The notes below the pieces were generated by a model. That model ran no database searches. It was given only the letters and a program-made list of their open reading frames with translations, and was not told where the DNA came from. 64,000 bases of DNA, from the NCBI GenBank assembly GCA_049642465.1, contig JBAROV010000039.1, forward strand, positions 1 through 64,000, read 5' to 3'. The position numbers and the translations under genes are program-made. Positions 36,859-44,816 of the stretch are shown here, piece after piece (the first letter of the stretch is position 1; each line of letters begins with the position of its first letter). This DNA is from CAWDPQ01 sp049642465. Its GTDB lineage: Bacteria > Acidobacteriota > Vicinamibacteria > Vicinamibacterales > 2-12-FULL-66-21.

Positions 36859-36970
36859 CGAAAAAGGGGACTGTCCCCTTTTCCCAAAACCGGACACTTC
36901 GGGAAAATGGGGACAGTCCCCCTTTTTCAAGAGTGTCCGATTTCGCAAAAGGGGGACTGTCCCCTTTTTC
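36859..36970. repeat. cluster of three GGGGAC-N-GTCCCC palindromes
   Basis: Palindrome 1 (36859-36883) is perfect: GAAAAAGGGGAC, T, GTCCCCTTTTTC. Palindromes 2 (about 36904-36926, centre A, so inverted) and 3 (about 36947-36969, centre T) have one mismatch each. Between them CGGACACT (36891-36898) and AGTGTCCG (36932-36939) form a further inverted repeat. This is the layout of a REP-like (BIME) cluster. It lies upstream of the cupredoxin-propeller gene, and reads through as open frame, which wrongly extends that gene. Confidence 0.8.
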
Positions 36971-37014
36971 CGGCAGACAGCCGATCTGGTAGCCTACGCC
37001 CGGAGAATGACCCC

Positions 37015-39864
37015 ATGAGCCAACCCGTCCGCGCGACGGCGCGGGTCGCCGTCGCCGCCATGCTCTTGATCTGCACCCGCGGGGATCTCTCGAGCCAGGC
37101 CCAGCCGACCGCCACTCCCGACCGCGAATACATGCTGGAAACCACGATTCTCGGCTACCGGGGGGTCGGCGGAGAGATCGACGGCGTTCGCAATCCGACC
37201 TTGTGGGCCCGGACCGGCGACATGGTCCGCATCACCATCGTCAACGGTGAGCTGATGGTCCATGACATCGTCATCGAGAAGCTCGACGTGCGGAGCACGC
37301 AGATCCTCGACAAAGGGGCCAAGACGAGCATCACCTTCAAGGCGACGCAGAGCGATACCTACTTCTGTTCGCTGCCCGGCCACAGGGTCGCCGGAATGGA
37401 GGGGCGGATCGACGTTTCCGACACACCGCGGACGCAGCCCGAAGGCGAGCCGCCGATGTCAGACGGCCGGGCACTCGATCTGGATTTCGAGAACGGCACG
37501 CTCGAGAACTGGACGGCCACGGGCGATGCATTCGAGGTGATGAAAGTGGACGCTTCGTCCGAGACGGCGCAGCGTCGGAACGGTCATTTCGGTTCCTACT
37601 GGGTGACGAGCGGCCTGCGCGGCGGATCGCGGCGCGGGGTGCTCTCGTCGGTGCCGTTCCGCGTGACCAAGCCGTACGCGAGCTTTCTCGTGTCAGGCGG
37701 CGCATTCTCCAGCACGCGCGTCGAACTGGTCACCGCCGCAGACAAGAGGGTCATCTACACGATCTCAGGCGCCGATCAGGCGACGCTGCGACCCGCGATC
37801 GTCGATTTGAGCGCCTACGTGGGAAAGGACATCTTCGTCCGCCTCGTGGACGAGGATACGGGAATGTCCACGGCGGCCTACATCCGCGAGAATCCATGGG
37901 CGCACATCAACTTCGATCACTTCCGTTTCCACGAGACGAAGCCAACGTTCGTCAACGAGATCGCACCTGCTGACATCAACGCCATGCCGCCGATCGACCC
38001 GGTGCTGCACGCGGGATTGTCGGCATCCGAAGCGGCGAAAGCGATGACGGTGGCGAAGGGGTTCACCGTGAAGCTTGCCGCGTCCGAACCGGACGTGGTT
38101 CGGCCGATCGGTTTCACGCTGGACGATCGGGGCCGGCTCTGGGTTGCCGAGGCACACACATATCCGACACGCGCCGCTGAAGGCGAGGGGAAAGACCGCA
38201 TTCTCATCCTCGAAGACACGGATGGCGATGGACGCCTGGACAAACGCAAGGTCTTCATCGAGGGCCTCAACCTCGTCAGCGGAATCGAGGTGGGCTTCGG
38301 TGGCGTCTGGATTGGCGCCGCGCCAAACCTCTTGTTCATCCCTGTGAAAGATGGAACGGACGTGCCCGCTGGTCCGCCGCAAGTCCTGCTCGACGGTTGG
38401 GGGTATCAGGACACGCACGAAACGCTCAACACATTTACCTGGGGACCCGATGGCTGGCTCTACGGCACGCACGGCGTGTTCACGCACTCAAACGTCGGCA
38501 AACCGGGAGCGCCAGACTCAGAACGCCAGCGGCTGAACGCGGGCATCTGGCGTTATCACCCGACGAAGCACGCGTTCGAGGTGTTTGCTGAAGGGACGAG
38601 TAATCCGTGGGGACTCGATTTCAACGATTACGGCCACGCGTTCACGACGGCGTGCGTCATCGAGCACCTCTACCACGTCGTTCAAGGCGCGCGCTACAAG
38701 CGGCAGGCGGGCAAGCATTTCAACCCGTACATCTACGACGACATCAAGACCATTGCAGACCACGTGCATTGGGTTGGAAAGAAAGGCCCACATGCGGGCA
38801 ACGCGCGTTCGGGTTCGGCAGGCGGTGGTCACGCCCATGCGGGCGCGATGATCTATCTCGGCGGCGACAACTGGCCGCGCGAATATCGCAATTCAATCTT
38901 CATGAACAACATCCACGGGAATCGGGCGAACACCGATCTGCTGAGGCGTGCCGGTTCGGGCTACACGGCAACGCACGGACCGGATTTTCTGCTCACCAAT
39001 GACTCGTGGAGCCAGATGCTCAACTTCCGCTACGGGCCAGACGGTTCCGTCCACGTCATCGACTGGTACGACAAGAACCAATGCCACAGCACCAATCTGG
39101 AAATCCATCAGAAGACGCTCGGACGCATCTTCAAGATCAGCCATCAGCGAGACAAATGGGTCCAGGTCGACCTGAAGAAGTTGTCATCCGAAGCACTGGT
39201 CGATCTTCAACTCAATCGCAACGACTGGTACGTGCGCCATGCGCGCCGGATTCTGCATGAGCGAGGGCCCAATCCGAAGGTCCATGCACAGTTGAGGGTC
39301 ATCCTCCGCGACAACCCCGACGTGACCCGCAAGCTGCGCGCGCTTTGGGCGCTGTATGTCACGAACGGATTAACTCAATCGGACATGCTCGAGCTGCTCG
39401 GTCACGAGAGTGAGTACCTGCGCAGCTGGGGCGTGTATCTGCTCGTGCAGGACCAGCAGCCGTCGGAGGAAGCGGTCCGTCGCTTCGCGGCACTTGCGCG
39501 GCAGGATGCGTCACCGCTGGTACGGCTCTATCTCGCGAGCGCGCTGCAGCGAGTGCCGGTCGAGAGACGCTGGGACGTCATCACGGCTCTCCTGACCCAC
39601 GACGAGGATCGCTTGGACCATAACCTTCCGATGATGGTGTGGTACGCCGCCGAGCCGCTGGCGGCGGGCGACAAGGCCCGCGCGCTGACACTCGCGCTCG
39701 ACGCGAAGATGCCACGCCTGTTTCCGTTCACCGTGCAGCGAATCGCCGCGTTGCAGACGCAGGATGCGCTGCGCGTCCTTGCCGAGCAACTCGCGCGCAC
39801 GACTGATGCAGCGCAACAAACGGAGCTGGTGAACGGGATCAATCTAGCCGTGAAGAAGAAGTGA
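37015..39864 (+). CDS. exported cupredoxin plus propeller (PVC-type dehydrogenase-like) plus HEAT fusion
   Basis: The start is ATG 37015; the open frame to 36847 is only the palindrome cluster read through. The protein has 949 aa with a signal peptide. Residues about 50-130 are a cupredoxin: MVHDIVI near 82 gives one His, and CSLPGHRVAGM near 117 gives Cys, His and Met, a complete type-1 copper site. Next is a jelly-roll-like segment (about 150-320). From about 348 (FTVKLAASEPDVVRPIGF) a propeller of the glucose/sorbosone dehydrogenase-like kind runs to about 720, then HEAT-like repeats. No CxxCH haem motif is present, unlike the related protein at 46187-49228. It overlaps the pqiA-like gene by one base. 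Confidence 0.85.
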   Translation: MSQPVRATARVAVAAMLLICTRGDLSSQAQPTATPDREYMLETTILGYRGVGGEIDGVRNPTLWARTGDMVRITIVNGELMVHDIVIEKLDVRSTQILDKGAKTSITFKATQSDTYFCSLPGHRVAGMEGRIDVSDTPRTQPEGEPPMSDGRALDLDFENGTLENWTATGDAFEVMKVDASSETAQRRNGHFGSYWVTSGLRGGSRRGVLSSVPFRVTKPYASFLVSGGAFSSTRVELVTAADKRVIYTISGADQATLRPAIVDLSAYVGKDIFVRLVDEDTGMSTAAYIRENPWAHINFDHFRFHETKPTFVNEIAPADINAMPPIDPVLHAGLSASEAAKAMTVAKGFTVKLAASEPDVVRPIGFTLDDRGRLWVAEAHTYPTRAAEGEGKDRILILEDTDGDGRLDKRKVFIEGLNLVSGIEVGFGGVWIGAAPNLLFIPVKDGTDVPAGPPQVLLDGWGYQDTHETLNTFTWGPDGWLYGTHGVFTHSNVGKPGAPDSERQRLNAGIWRYHPTKHAFEVFAEGTSNPWGLDFNDYGHAFTTACVIEHLYHVVQGARYKRQAGKHFNPYIYDDIKTIADHVHWVGKKGPHAGNARSGSAGGGHAHAGAMIYLGGDNWPREYRNSIFMNNIHGNRANTDLLRRAGSGYTATHGPDFLLTNDSWSQMLNFRYGPDGSVHVIDWYDKNQCHSTNLEIHQKTLGRIFKISHQRDKWVQVDLKKLSSEALVDLQLNRNDWYVRHARRILHERGPNPKVHAQLRVILRDNPDVTRKLRALWALYVTNGLTQSDMLELLGHESEYLRSWGVYLLVQDQQPSEEAVRRFAALARQDASPLVRLYLASALQRVPVERRWDVITALLTHDEDRLDHNLPMMVWYAAEPLAAGDKARALTLALDAKMPRLFPFTVQRIAALQTQDALRVLAEQLARTTDAAQQTELVNGINLAVKKK

Positions 39865-40604
39865 TGACGTCACAGTCGAAGCGGATGGTCGTGCTCGGGT
39901 TACTCGTGGTGTCGCTGGCGCTGCTGCTCCCGGGTATTCTTGCGCCGGTCCTCACGATCCGGGGCGTGCTGACGCGCGAGGGTGTCGCGCATGTCGCGCC
40001 GATGATGCTGGAGCGGGGCCTGAGCGATGAGACGATCGCGACCCTGAAATCAATGATGAACCCCGCCATCGTGTCGTTCCTGAACGCGACCGGCGGCGAT
40101 CTGCGCAAGATCATCCTCGAGAGGCTGAGCCCCCAGATCACCGCGTCGCTGCAGAAAAACGTCAGCGAGGTGCCCATCTACGAGCAGACACGCAGCATCC
40201 TGGGGTCGGTCAGGCGACTCTATGAAGTAGGCAGTCCCGTGCCGGCGACACTGATTCTGCTCTTCAGCGTGATCGTGCCCTTCGGGAAAGCCACGCTGGT
40301 CGCGTGGACCGTGTTCATGGTCAACGAAGGCAGGCGTCTCCGCACGCTCCGGTTCGTGGAAGCGATCGCAAAGTGGTCGATGGCCGACGTGTTCGTCGTC
40401 GCGCTCTTCATCGCCTACCTCGCCGCACAGGCGAGCCAGACGGCGGCCAGCGATCCCAACGCGGCGCCGCCGCTCATCGCCTTCACGGCCCACTTTGGAC
40501 CAGGCTTCTACTGGTTCACCGCGTACTGCATCTTCTCACTGGCGTCCCAGCAGTACACGCGAAGGTTGGCATCGCGAGCGCAAGACGTCGCGCCGGCGGC
40601 TTGA
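39864..40604 (+). CDS. PqiA-like membrane protein
   Basis: The protein has 246 aa. Translation is likely coupled by a TGATG overlap with the preceding stop; GTG 39861 is an alternative. There are four hydrophobic segments. PATLILLFSVIVPFGKATLV and KWSMADVFVVALFIAYLAAQ are the hallmarks of the paraquat-inducible protein A domain, which acts with lipid transport systems in the envelope in other bacteria. No PqiB or PqiC gene is nearby. Its 3' end overlaps the convergent esterase gene by 89 bases. Confidence 0.8.
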   Translation: MTSQSKRMVVLGLLVVSLALLLPGILAPVLTIRGVLTREGVAHVAPMMLERGLSDETIATLKSMMNPAIVSFLNATGGDLRKIILERLSPQITASLQKNVSEVPIYEQTRSILGSVRRLYEVGSPVPATLILLFSVIVPFGKATLVAWTVFMVNEGRRLRTLRFVEAIAKWSMADVFVVALFIAYLAAQASQTAASDPNAAPPLIAFTAHFGPGFYWFTAYCIFSLASQQYTRRLASRAQDVAPAA

Positions 40605-41340
40605 GTGTCTGTTCCTTCACATACGGCCGCAGCTCCGGAACCACCTCTTGCAGCGCATCGACCACGAACTGCGCGACCACCGCGCTTCCCTTGCCGTTCA
40701 GATGGGTGCGATCGACTTGCCCCTTGTCGTCGCGCGGACTCAAATCCGCCCACACATCGTCGCCCGTCTGCTCCGCGTCGTCTTTGCTGATCGCGTGTAG
40801 ATCCACAAGCGGGACGTTCTTTTCCTTTGCCAATGCCCGGACGGCCTCGACGTACGGGGTTTGCGTCGTCCTGATGGATCCATCCTCGTTGTAGATCCGG
40901 CGGACCAGTGAGGTGACAAGGATCGGCTTCGCGCCGATGGCGCGCGCCTCGTCCACATAGCGAGACATGTAGGTACGAAACGTGGTCGCCGGATCCGTTT
41001 CGCGCTCCGGACCCTTTCCCGGTTCGTCGTTGTGCCCGAACTGAATCAAGTAGTACTGGCCCTTCTTGCCCAGCGCCTCCGTCCAGCGTCCCTCGTCGAT
41101 GAAACTCTTCGAACTGCGTCCGCCGGCTGATTCATTGATGACTTCGACCTTGTCGGTGACGAGCTGACGAAATCCTGCACCCCACCCCGCTTCGTCCGTG
41201 ACCGTCGAGTCGCCGACGAGGACGATGCGGGTAGCGGCCGGGAGTGGACCTTGGGCCCTTAGGAAGGCCGGCACCGGCGTAATGAGCAGAACGATGAAAA
41301 GCGAGATAAACCGCGAATGTCCGTCAGGTGGAAATCTCAT
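40516..41340 (-). CDS. exported SGNH esterase, rhamnogalacturonan acetylesterase-like
   Basis: The protein has 274 aa with a signal peptide. It has the SGNH blocks: IVLVGDSTVTDEAGWG (catalytic Ser), GGRSSKSFIDEGRW, IQFGHNDEPGKGPE (Asn) and VDRTHLNGKGSAVV (Asp and His). This layout is that of carbohydrate esterase family 12, which removes acetyl groups from pectin side chains. The last 28 residues (after KEQTLKPP) lie in DNA that also codes for the PqiA-like protein and look atypical, so the original stop may have been lost. Confidence 0.87.
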   Translation of the reverse strand: MRFPPDGHSRFISLFIVLLITPVPAFLRAQGPLPAATRIVLVGDSTVTDEAGWGAGFRQLVTDKVEVINESAGGRSSKSFIDEGRWTEALGKKGQYYLIQFGHNDEPGKGPERETDPATTFRTYMSRYVDEARAIGAKPILVTSLVRRIYNEDGSIRTTQTPYVEAVRALAKEKNVPLVDLHAISKDDAEQTGDDVWADLSPRDDKGQVDRTHLNGKGSAVVAQFVVDALQEVVPELRPYVKEQTLKPPARRLALAMPTFACTAGTPVRRCSTR

Positions 41341-41379
41341 TGCAGGGGACCCGGCAAGTCTAGATCCGATTCGACTGCG

Positions 41380-42192
41380 TCATGCCGGCCGCGCGATGCC
41401 GGCATCGGAAATTGCGGTGCCCAACTCGCGCGCTTCACGCTCGTCAGGGAGGCGGTGAGCGAAGGGCGGGTCGACGGCCGTACACACAACCGTCTGCGCA
41501 AATGCTTCCGACGCGCGAAAGTCGATCCGGAACCCGGCCGTCTGGAGCAGCGACATCAAGCAACTTGGACTGAGGCCCCAAAACCAATTGCCGTACCCTT
41601 CGTGCGGCTGGAATTCATTGCTGATGCCCGATTGATGCTGGACGCCGAGGCTCCTCAGGTTCCACAGCTGGCGACCGTTCTCGTTGAGCATCGGATAATA
41701 GACCGCCGCGTTGGGCAACCCTCGCACTTCCGGGATCGTGGAGCTGCGGAGGATTAGCGTTTCACAGCAGATTCGTCGCAGGGCGCTGAGCAGATTGAAC
41801 GGACTGGGGTGATGGTAGAGCACGCCGGCGCAGAACACGACGTCAACGATGCCGACGCGCGAGATCGTGTCAGTTTGCACGATATCGCCAAGGATGAATT
41901 CCACTCGCGATGAGCGTGTTCGCTTTTTCTCGAGAAATTCAGGCGTGGGCCCGAAGACGTCGACAGCTTTCACGCTCGACGCGCCCGCCGCTTCAGCAAG
42001 GAACGCGTACTCGCCGTTGACACCCCACATGCAGCCGATATCTGCAAAGGACTTTCCGGGCGCGTGCCTGCGGATGTATTCGGGAAGTCGATCGTAGGAA
42101 CCGATGATGTCGCCGCGTCGCGCACGCCAGCCGCGCCACCACAGGTTGACGCGTGGGATTTTCAGGGCCCGGACTTTCCAGCGGTACAGCAC
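41380..42192 (-). CDS. SAM-dependent methyltransferase, CmoB/DUF1698-like
   Basis: The protein has 270 aa. Motif I reads SFADIGCMWGVNGEYAFLAE and motif II AVDVFG. VVFCAGVLYHHPSPFNLLSA is close to the CmoB-like family. A WFWGLSPSCLMSLLQTAGF segment supports this. The substrate is unknown and it need not act on tRNA. It lies seven bases downstream of the Nramp-like gene, in the same operon. Confidence 0.8.
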   Translation of the reverse strand: MLYRWKVRALKIPRVNLWWRGWRARRGDIIGSYDRLPEYIRRHAPGKSFADIGCMWGVNGEYAFLAEAAGASSVKAVDVFGPTPEFLEKKRTRSSRVEFILGDIVQTDTISRVGIVDVVFCAGVLYHHPSPFNLLSALRRICCETLILRSSTIPEVRGLPNAAVYYPMLNENGRQLWNLRSLGVQHQSGISNEFQPHEGYGNWFWGLSPSCLMSLLQTAGFRIDFRASEAFAQTVVCTAVDPPFAHRLPDEREARELGTAISDAGIARPA

Positions 42193-42199
42193 GCGTCGT

Positions 42200-43417
42200 T
42201 TACTCCGTCATCCCGGCAATCCCAAGATAACTGAACACGAGCAACGTCGCGACGAGTAGCGCGTTGACGGCCCAGCCGTTCCGAAGCTGACCAACCCACC
42301 TGCGCCGGTTGTTCATAATAAGCAACGTAACGGCCAAAAGCGGGAGAAATGCCGCGCCGACAGTCGCGTAGATCAGTTGGATCGTCCGCACGGGGGCCCA
42401 CAGCCAGATGAGCGAAATCACGGCAAGCGCAAGGAGATACCCGCGATATTCCGGGCGCTCATCGACGTCTCCCAGTGCCGGCCGTGCGGCGGCTGGCGAT
42501 CGGCGGAGAGCAAGAAAGTCGGCAAACAAGTACGGCGTGCTTTGCCAGACGCCCAGCACGCTCGAAAACACCGCGCCCCAGAAGCCAAGCAGAAACGCGC
42601 CCCGTCCGATCGGCCCGAGCACCGATCCAATCTGTGCCGCGATATCCAGAGCGACTCCCGCTCCCCTGCCGCTGATTGAAATGCGCGAACCAATGACGAT
42701 CATCGACACGCCGAAGAGCGCGGTCATCGCATAGCCGACGCCAAGATCGACTCGACACTCAATGAGTCCGCTGCGACCCGATCGCTTGCGATCTGCGATC
42801 CAGTAGCCGTAGGAGAGAAGCGTCACCGTTCCGCCGACGCCGCCGAGCACCGCCAGCGCCCAGCGGCTGAGAGCCATCGGCGCGGAGACCGCGTCCAGTA
42901 CCGGCGCAGGAGACCCGGCGAGCATGGCAGCCGTGACGATCACGCCGGCGACCATCACCGCGACGCACAGCCCCATGGCCCCTTCAAACCACTTGAACCC
43001 GCCGCGAACAACGATGACGACGGCGAGCAGGGAGTGCACGACGCCCCAGACGATCTTCGAGGTGTTGGCATCGCCGATCGGAAACAAGCTCGCGCCGGCG
43101 ACGCCGCAGGCGTTCACCAGCGCACCGCCGACGACGAAGCTCCAGAGAAGAAAATAGACGAGGAACGCCCACTGGACGATCGGATGCAGGCGAAGGATCC
43201 AGCCTTCGAGGAGCGTCGTGCCAGTGGCCATCTGCCAGCGCGCGATGCCTTCGTTCAGCGTCCACTTCAGCAGAGCGCCAACGACAGCAGCCCAGGCGAC
43301 GATGACGCCAACTTCAGAGCCGGCAAGGCTGGCGGTGATGAGATCGCCGGCGCCGACACCGGTCGCGGCAATCAACAGGCCGGGACCGAGCGTCGACAGC
43401 GCGAGGCGCGGAGCCAC
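42200..43417 (-). CDS. Nramp-family transporter without the usual metal-binding residues
   Basis: The protein has 405 aa with about eleven membrane segments. Helix 1 reads LLIAATGVGAGDLITASLAG in place of the DPGN motif of manganese/iron Nramps. Helix 6 reads TVTLLSYGYWIADRKRSG in place of the MPH motif. Both key sites of canonical divalent-metal transport are therefore changed, and the substrate is likely different. The start is GTG, one base after the aminotransferase stop; the genes are co-transcribed. Confidence 0.85.
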   Translation of the reverse strand: MAPRLALSTLGPGLLIAATGVGAGDLITASLAGSEVGVIVAWAAVVGALLKWTLNEGIARWQMATGTTLLEGWILRLHPIVQWAFLVYFLLWSFVVGGALVNACGVAGASLFPIGDANTSKIVWGVVHSLLAVVIVVRGGFKWFEGAMGLCVAVMVAGVIVTAAMLAGSPAPVLDAVSAPMALSRWALAVLGGVGGTVTLLSYGYWIADRKRSGRSGLIECRVDLGVGYAMTALFGVSMIVIGSRISISGRGAGVALDIAAQIGSVLGPIGRGAFLLGFWGAVFSSVLGVWQSTPYLFADFLALRRSPAAARPALGDVDERPEYRGYLLALAVISLIWLWAPVRTIQLIYATVGAAFLPLLAVTLLIMNNRRRWVGQLRNGWAVNALLVATLLVFSYLGIAGMTE

Positions 43418-43418
43418 C

Positions 43419-44777
43419 TCAGATGCGCGAGGGTTGCGGCGCGGTCTTCGCTAACTGCGATGCGTGGGTCTGGACCTTTCTGATCGCCTCGGCGATGTCG
43501 TCCATATCCTTCTTCGGCCCGAGCAGCATGGTCTGCGTCAGCCATACCGCTTCCGAGCAGAGACGGTCGTTCTGCGGACACTGGCTTTGCTCGCGCCATG
43601 AATCGAGGCGCGCCCTTGGGTACACGCCCTGAAGCCCCGGACGCGACAGCGCAGCCAGTATGAACGGTTCCTTGTTGAGCGGCGAGTAACCGCCAGAGGC
43701 GGGGATACCTTCGGCGCTGAGCGCTTTCAGGAACGATGGGCGCGGAAGTCCCGAGAACGAGGCGGAGTCGTAGCGGAACATATATAGATGATAGGCATTG
43801 CGCGTGCAGCCCTCGTACATCCGCGCCGGTCTGATGCCGGGAATCTGCTTCAGCAGGCTCGTGAGGTACGCGGCGTTCTGCTCACGGGTGCGCGACTGCT
43901 CTTCGAGCCGCGTCATCTGCGCCAGCAGCAACGCCGCCTGAAACTCCGTCATCCGTAAATTCGCGCCGGTGCTCTGGTAGGAAAAGTCGGCACCAGTATT
44001 TCTGCGGCCGCGGCTGTTATTGTGGAATCGGTAGCAGGCTTCGAGAAGCGCATCGTCATCCGTCAGGATCGCGCCTCCCTCGCCGGAGTTCAGGTTCTTG
44101 CTTGCCTGAAAACTGAAGCATCCGGTTCGACCGTACGTCCCAACCTTGCGGCCGCGCCATTCAGCCAGATGCGACTGACAGGCGTCTTCAACCACGGTCA
44201 CGTTGCGCTTCTTCGCAATACCGAGAATCGTGTCGAGATCCGCAGCCGCCCCGCCAAGGTGCACGGGAAGAATCGCGCGGGTCCTCTCGGTGATGGCCTG
44301 TTCGACCTTGTGCGCATCGATCTGGAACGTCTCGATGTCGCTGTCCACGAACACCGGCATCGCGTGCATCAGGAGGACGGCGTTGATCGTGGCAATGAAC
44401 GTGTACGGCGGGACGATGACTTCGTCTCCGGGCCCGATGCCAAGCGCCGAGAGCGACGTGATGAGCGCGCTCGTGCCGTTGGCTGTCGCGAGGCAACCCC
44501 TGGCGCCCGTCAGCTTGGCGTAGGCCGTTTCGAACGCCGTCACGTTCTGTCCGCGAAACCACTTGCCGCTGCGGACCAGATCGACGAGCGCCTTCTCTTC
44601 GCGCGCGTCGGCGACCGGCCAGGACGGAAATGGCTGGCGACGGACGGGTGCGCCGCCGAGGATCGCGGCGCTCGCCTGCGTGGTGCGCAGGCGCCCCTGT
44701 GAAGGACGCGCAGCAGCCAACGTGCCGCCGGCCACGACGGTTCCGATGAACTTGCGACGGGTGAGCTGTTTCTTCAC
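43419..44777 (-). CDS. DegT/DnrJ/EryC1/StrS aminotransferase with a Tat signal
   Basis: The protein has 452 aa. The N-terminus QLTRRKFIGTVVAGGTLAAA is a twin-arginine signal, odd for a PLP enzyme. The fold-type I aminotransferase is complete: VIVPPYTFIATINAVL, VTVVEDACQSHLAEW, and the PLP lysine in SFQASKNLNSGEGGAILTDD. The family makes amino sugars from keto sugars, using glutamate as amino donor. The C-terminal RKVQTHASQLAK ends normally. It sits between the ceramidase-like gene and the Nramp-like gene. Confidence 0.87.
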   Translation of the reverse strand: MKKQLTRRKFIGTVVAGGTLAAARPSQGRLRTTQASAAILGGAPVRRQPFPSWPVADAREEKALVDLVRSGKWFRGQNVTAFETAYAKLTGARGCLATANGTSALITSLSALGIGPGDEVIVPPYTFIATINAVLLMHAMPVFVDSDIETFQIDAHKVEQAITERTRAILPVHLGGAAADLDTILGIAKKRNVTVVEDACQSHLAEWRGRKVGTYGRTGCFSFQASKNLNSGEGGAILTDDDALLEACYRFHNNSRGRRNTGADFSYQSTGANLRMTEFQAALLLAQMTRLEEQSRTREQNAAYLTSLLKQIPGIRPARMYEGCTRNAYHLYMFRYDSASFSGLPRPSFLKALSAEGIPASGGYSPLNKEPFILAALSRPGLQGVYPRARLDSWREQSQCPQNDRLCSEAVWLTQTMLLGPKKDMDDIAEAIRKVQTHASQLAKTAPQPSRI

Positions 44778-44816
44778 GATGGCTCCCTCGAGGTGCTTCC
44801 GCCTGCACGCGGACGA

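Noticed and set aside
36859..36970. CRISPR-like array in the palindrome cluster
   Set aside because: The repeats are palindromes in alternating orientation with unequal, related spacers, not direct repeats with unique spacers.
36847..37014. 56-codon upstream extension of the cupredoxin-propeller gene
   Set aside because: It is the palindrome cluster read through; the signal peptide and a ribosome site place the start at 37015.
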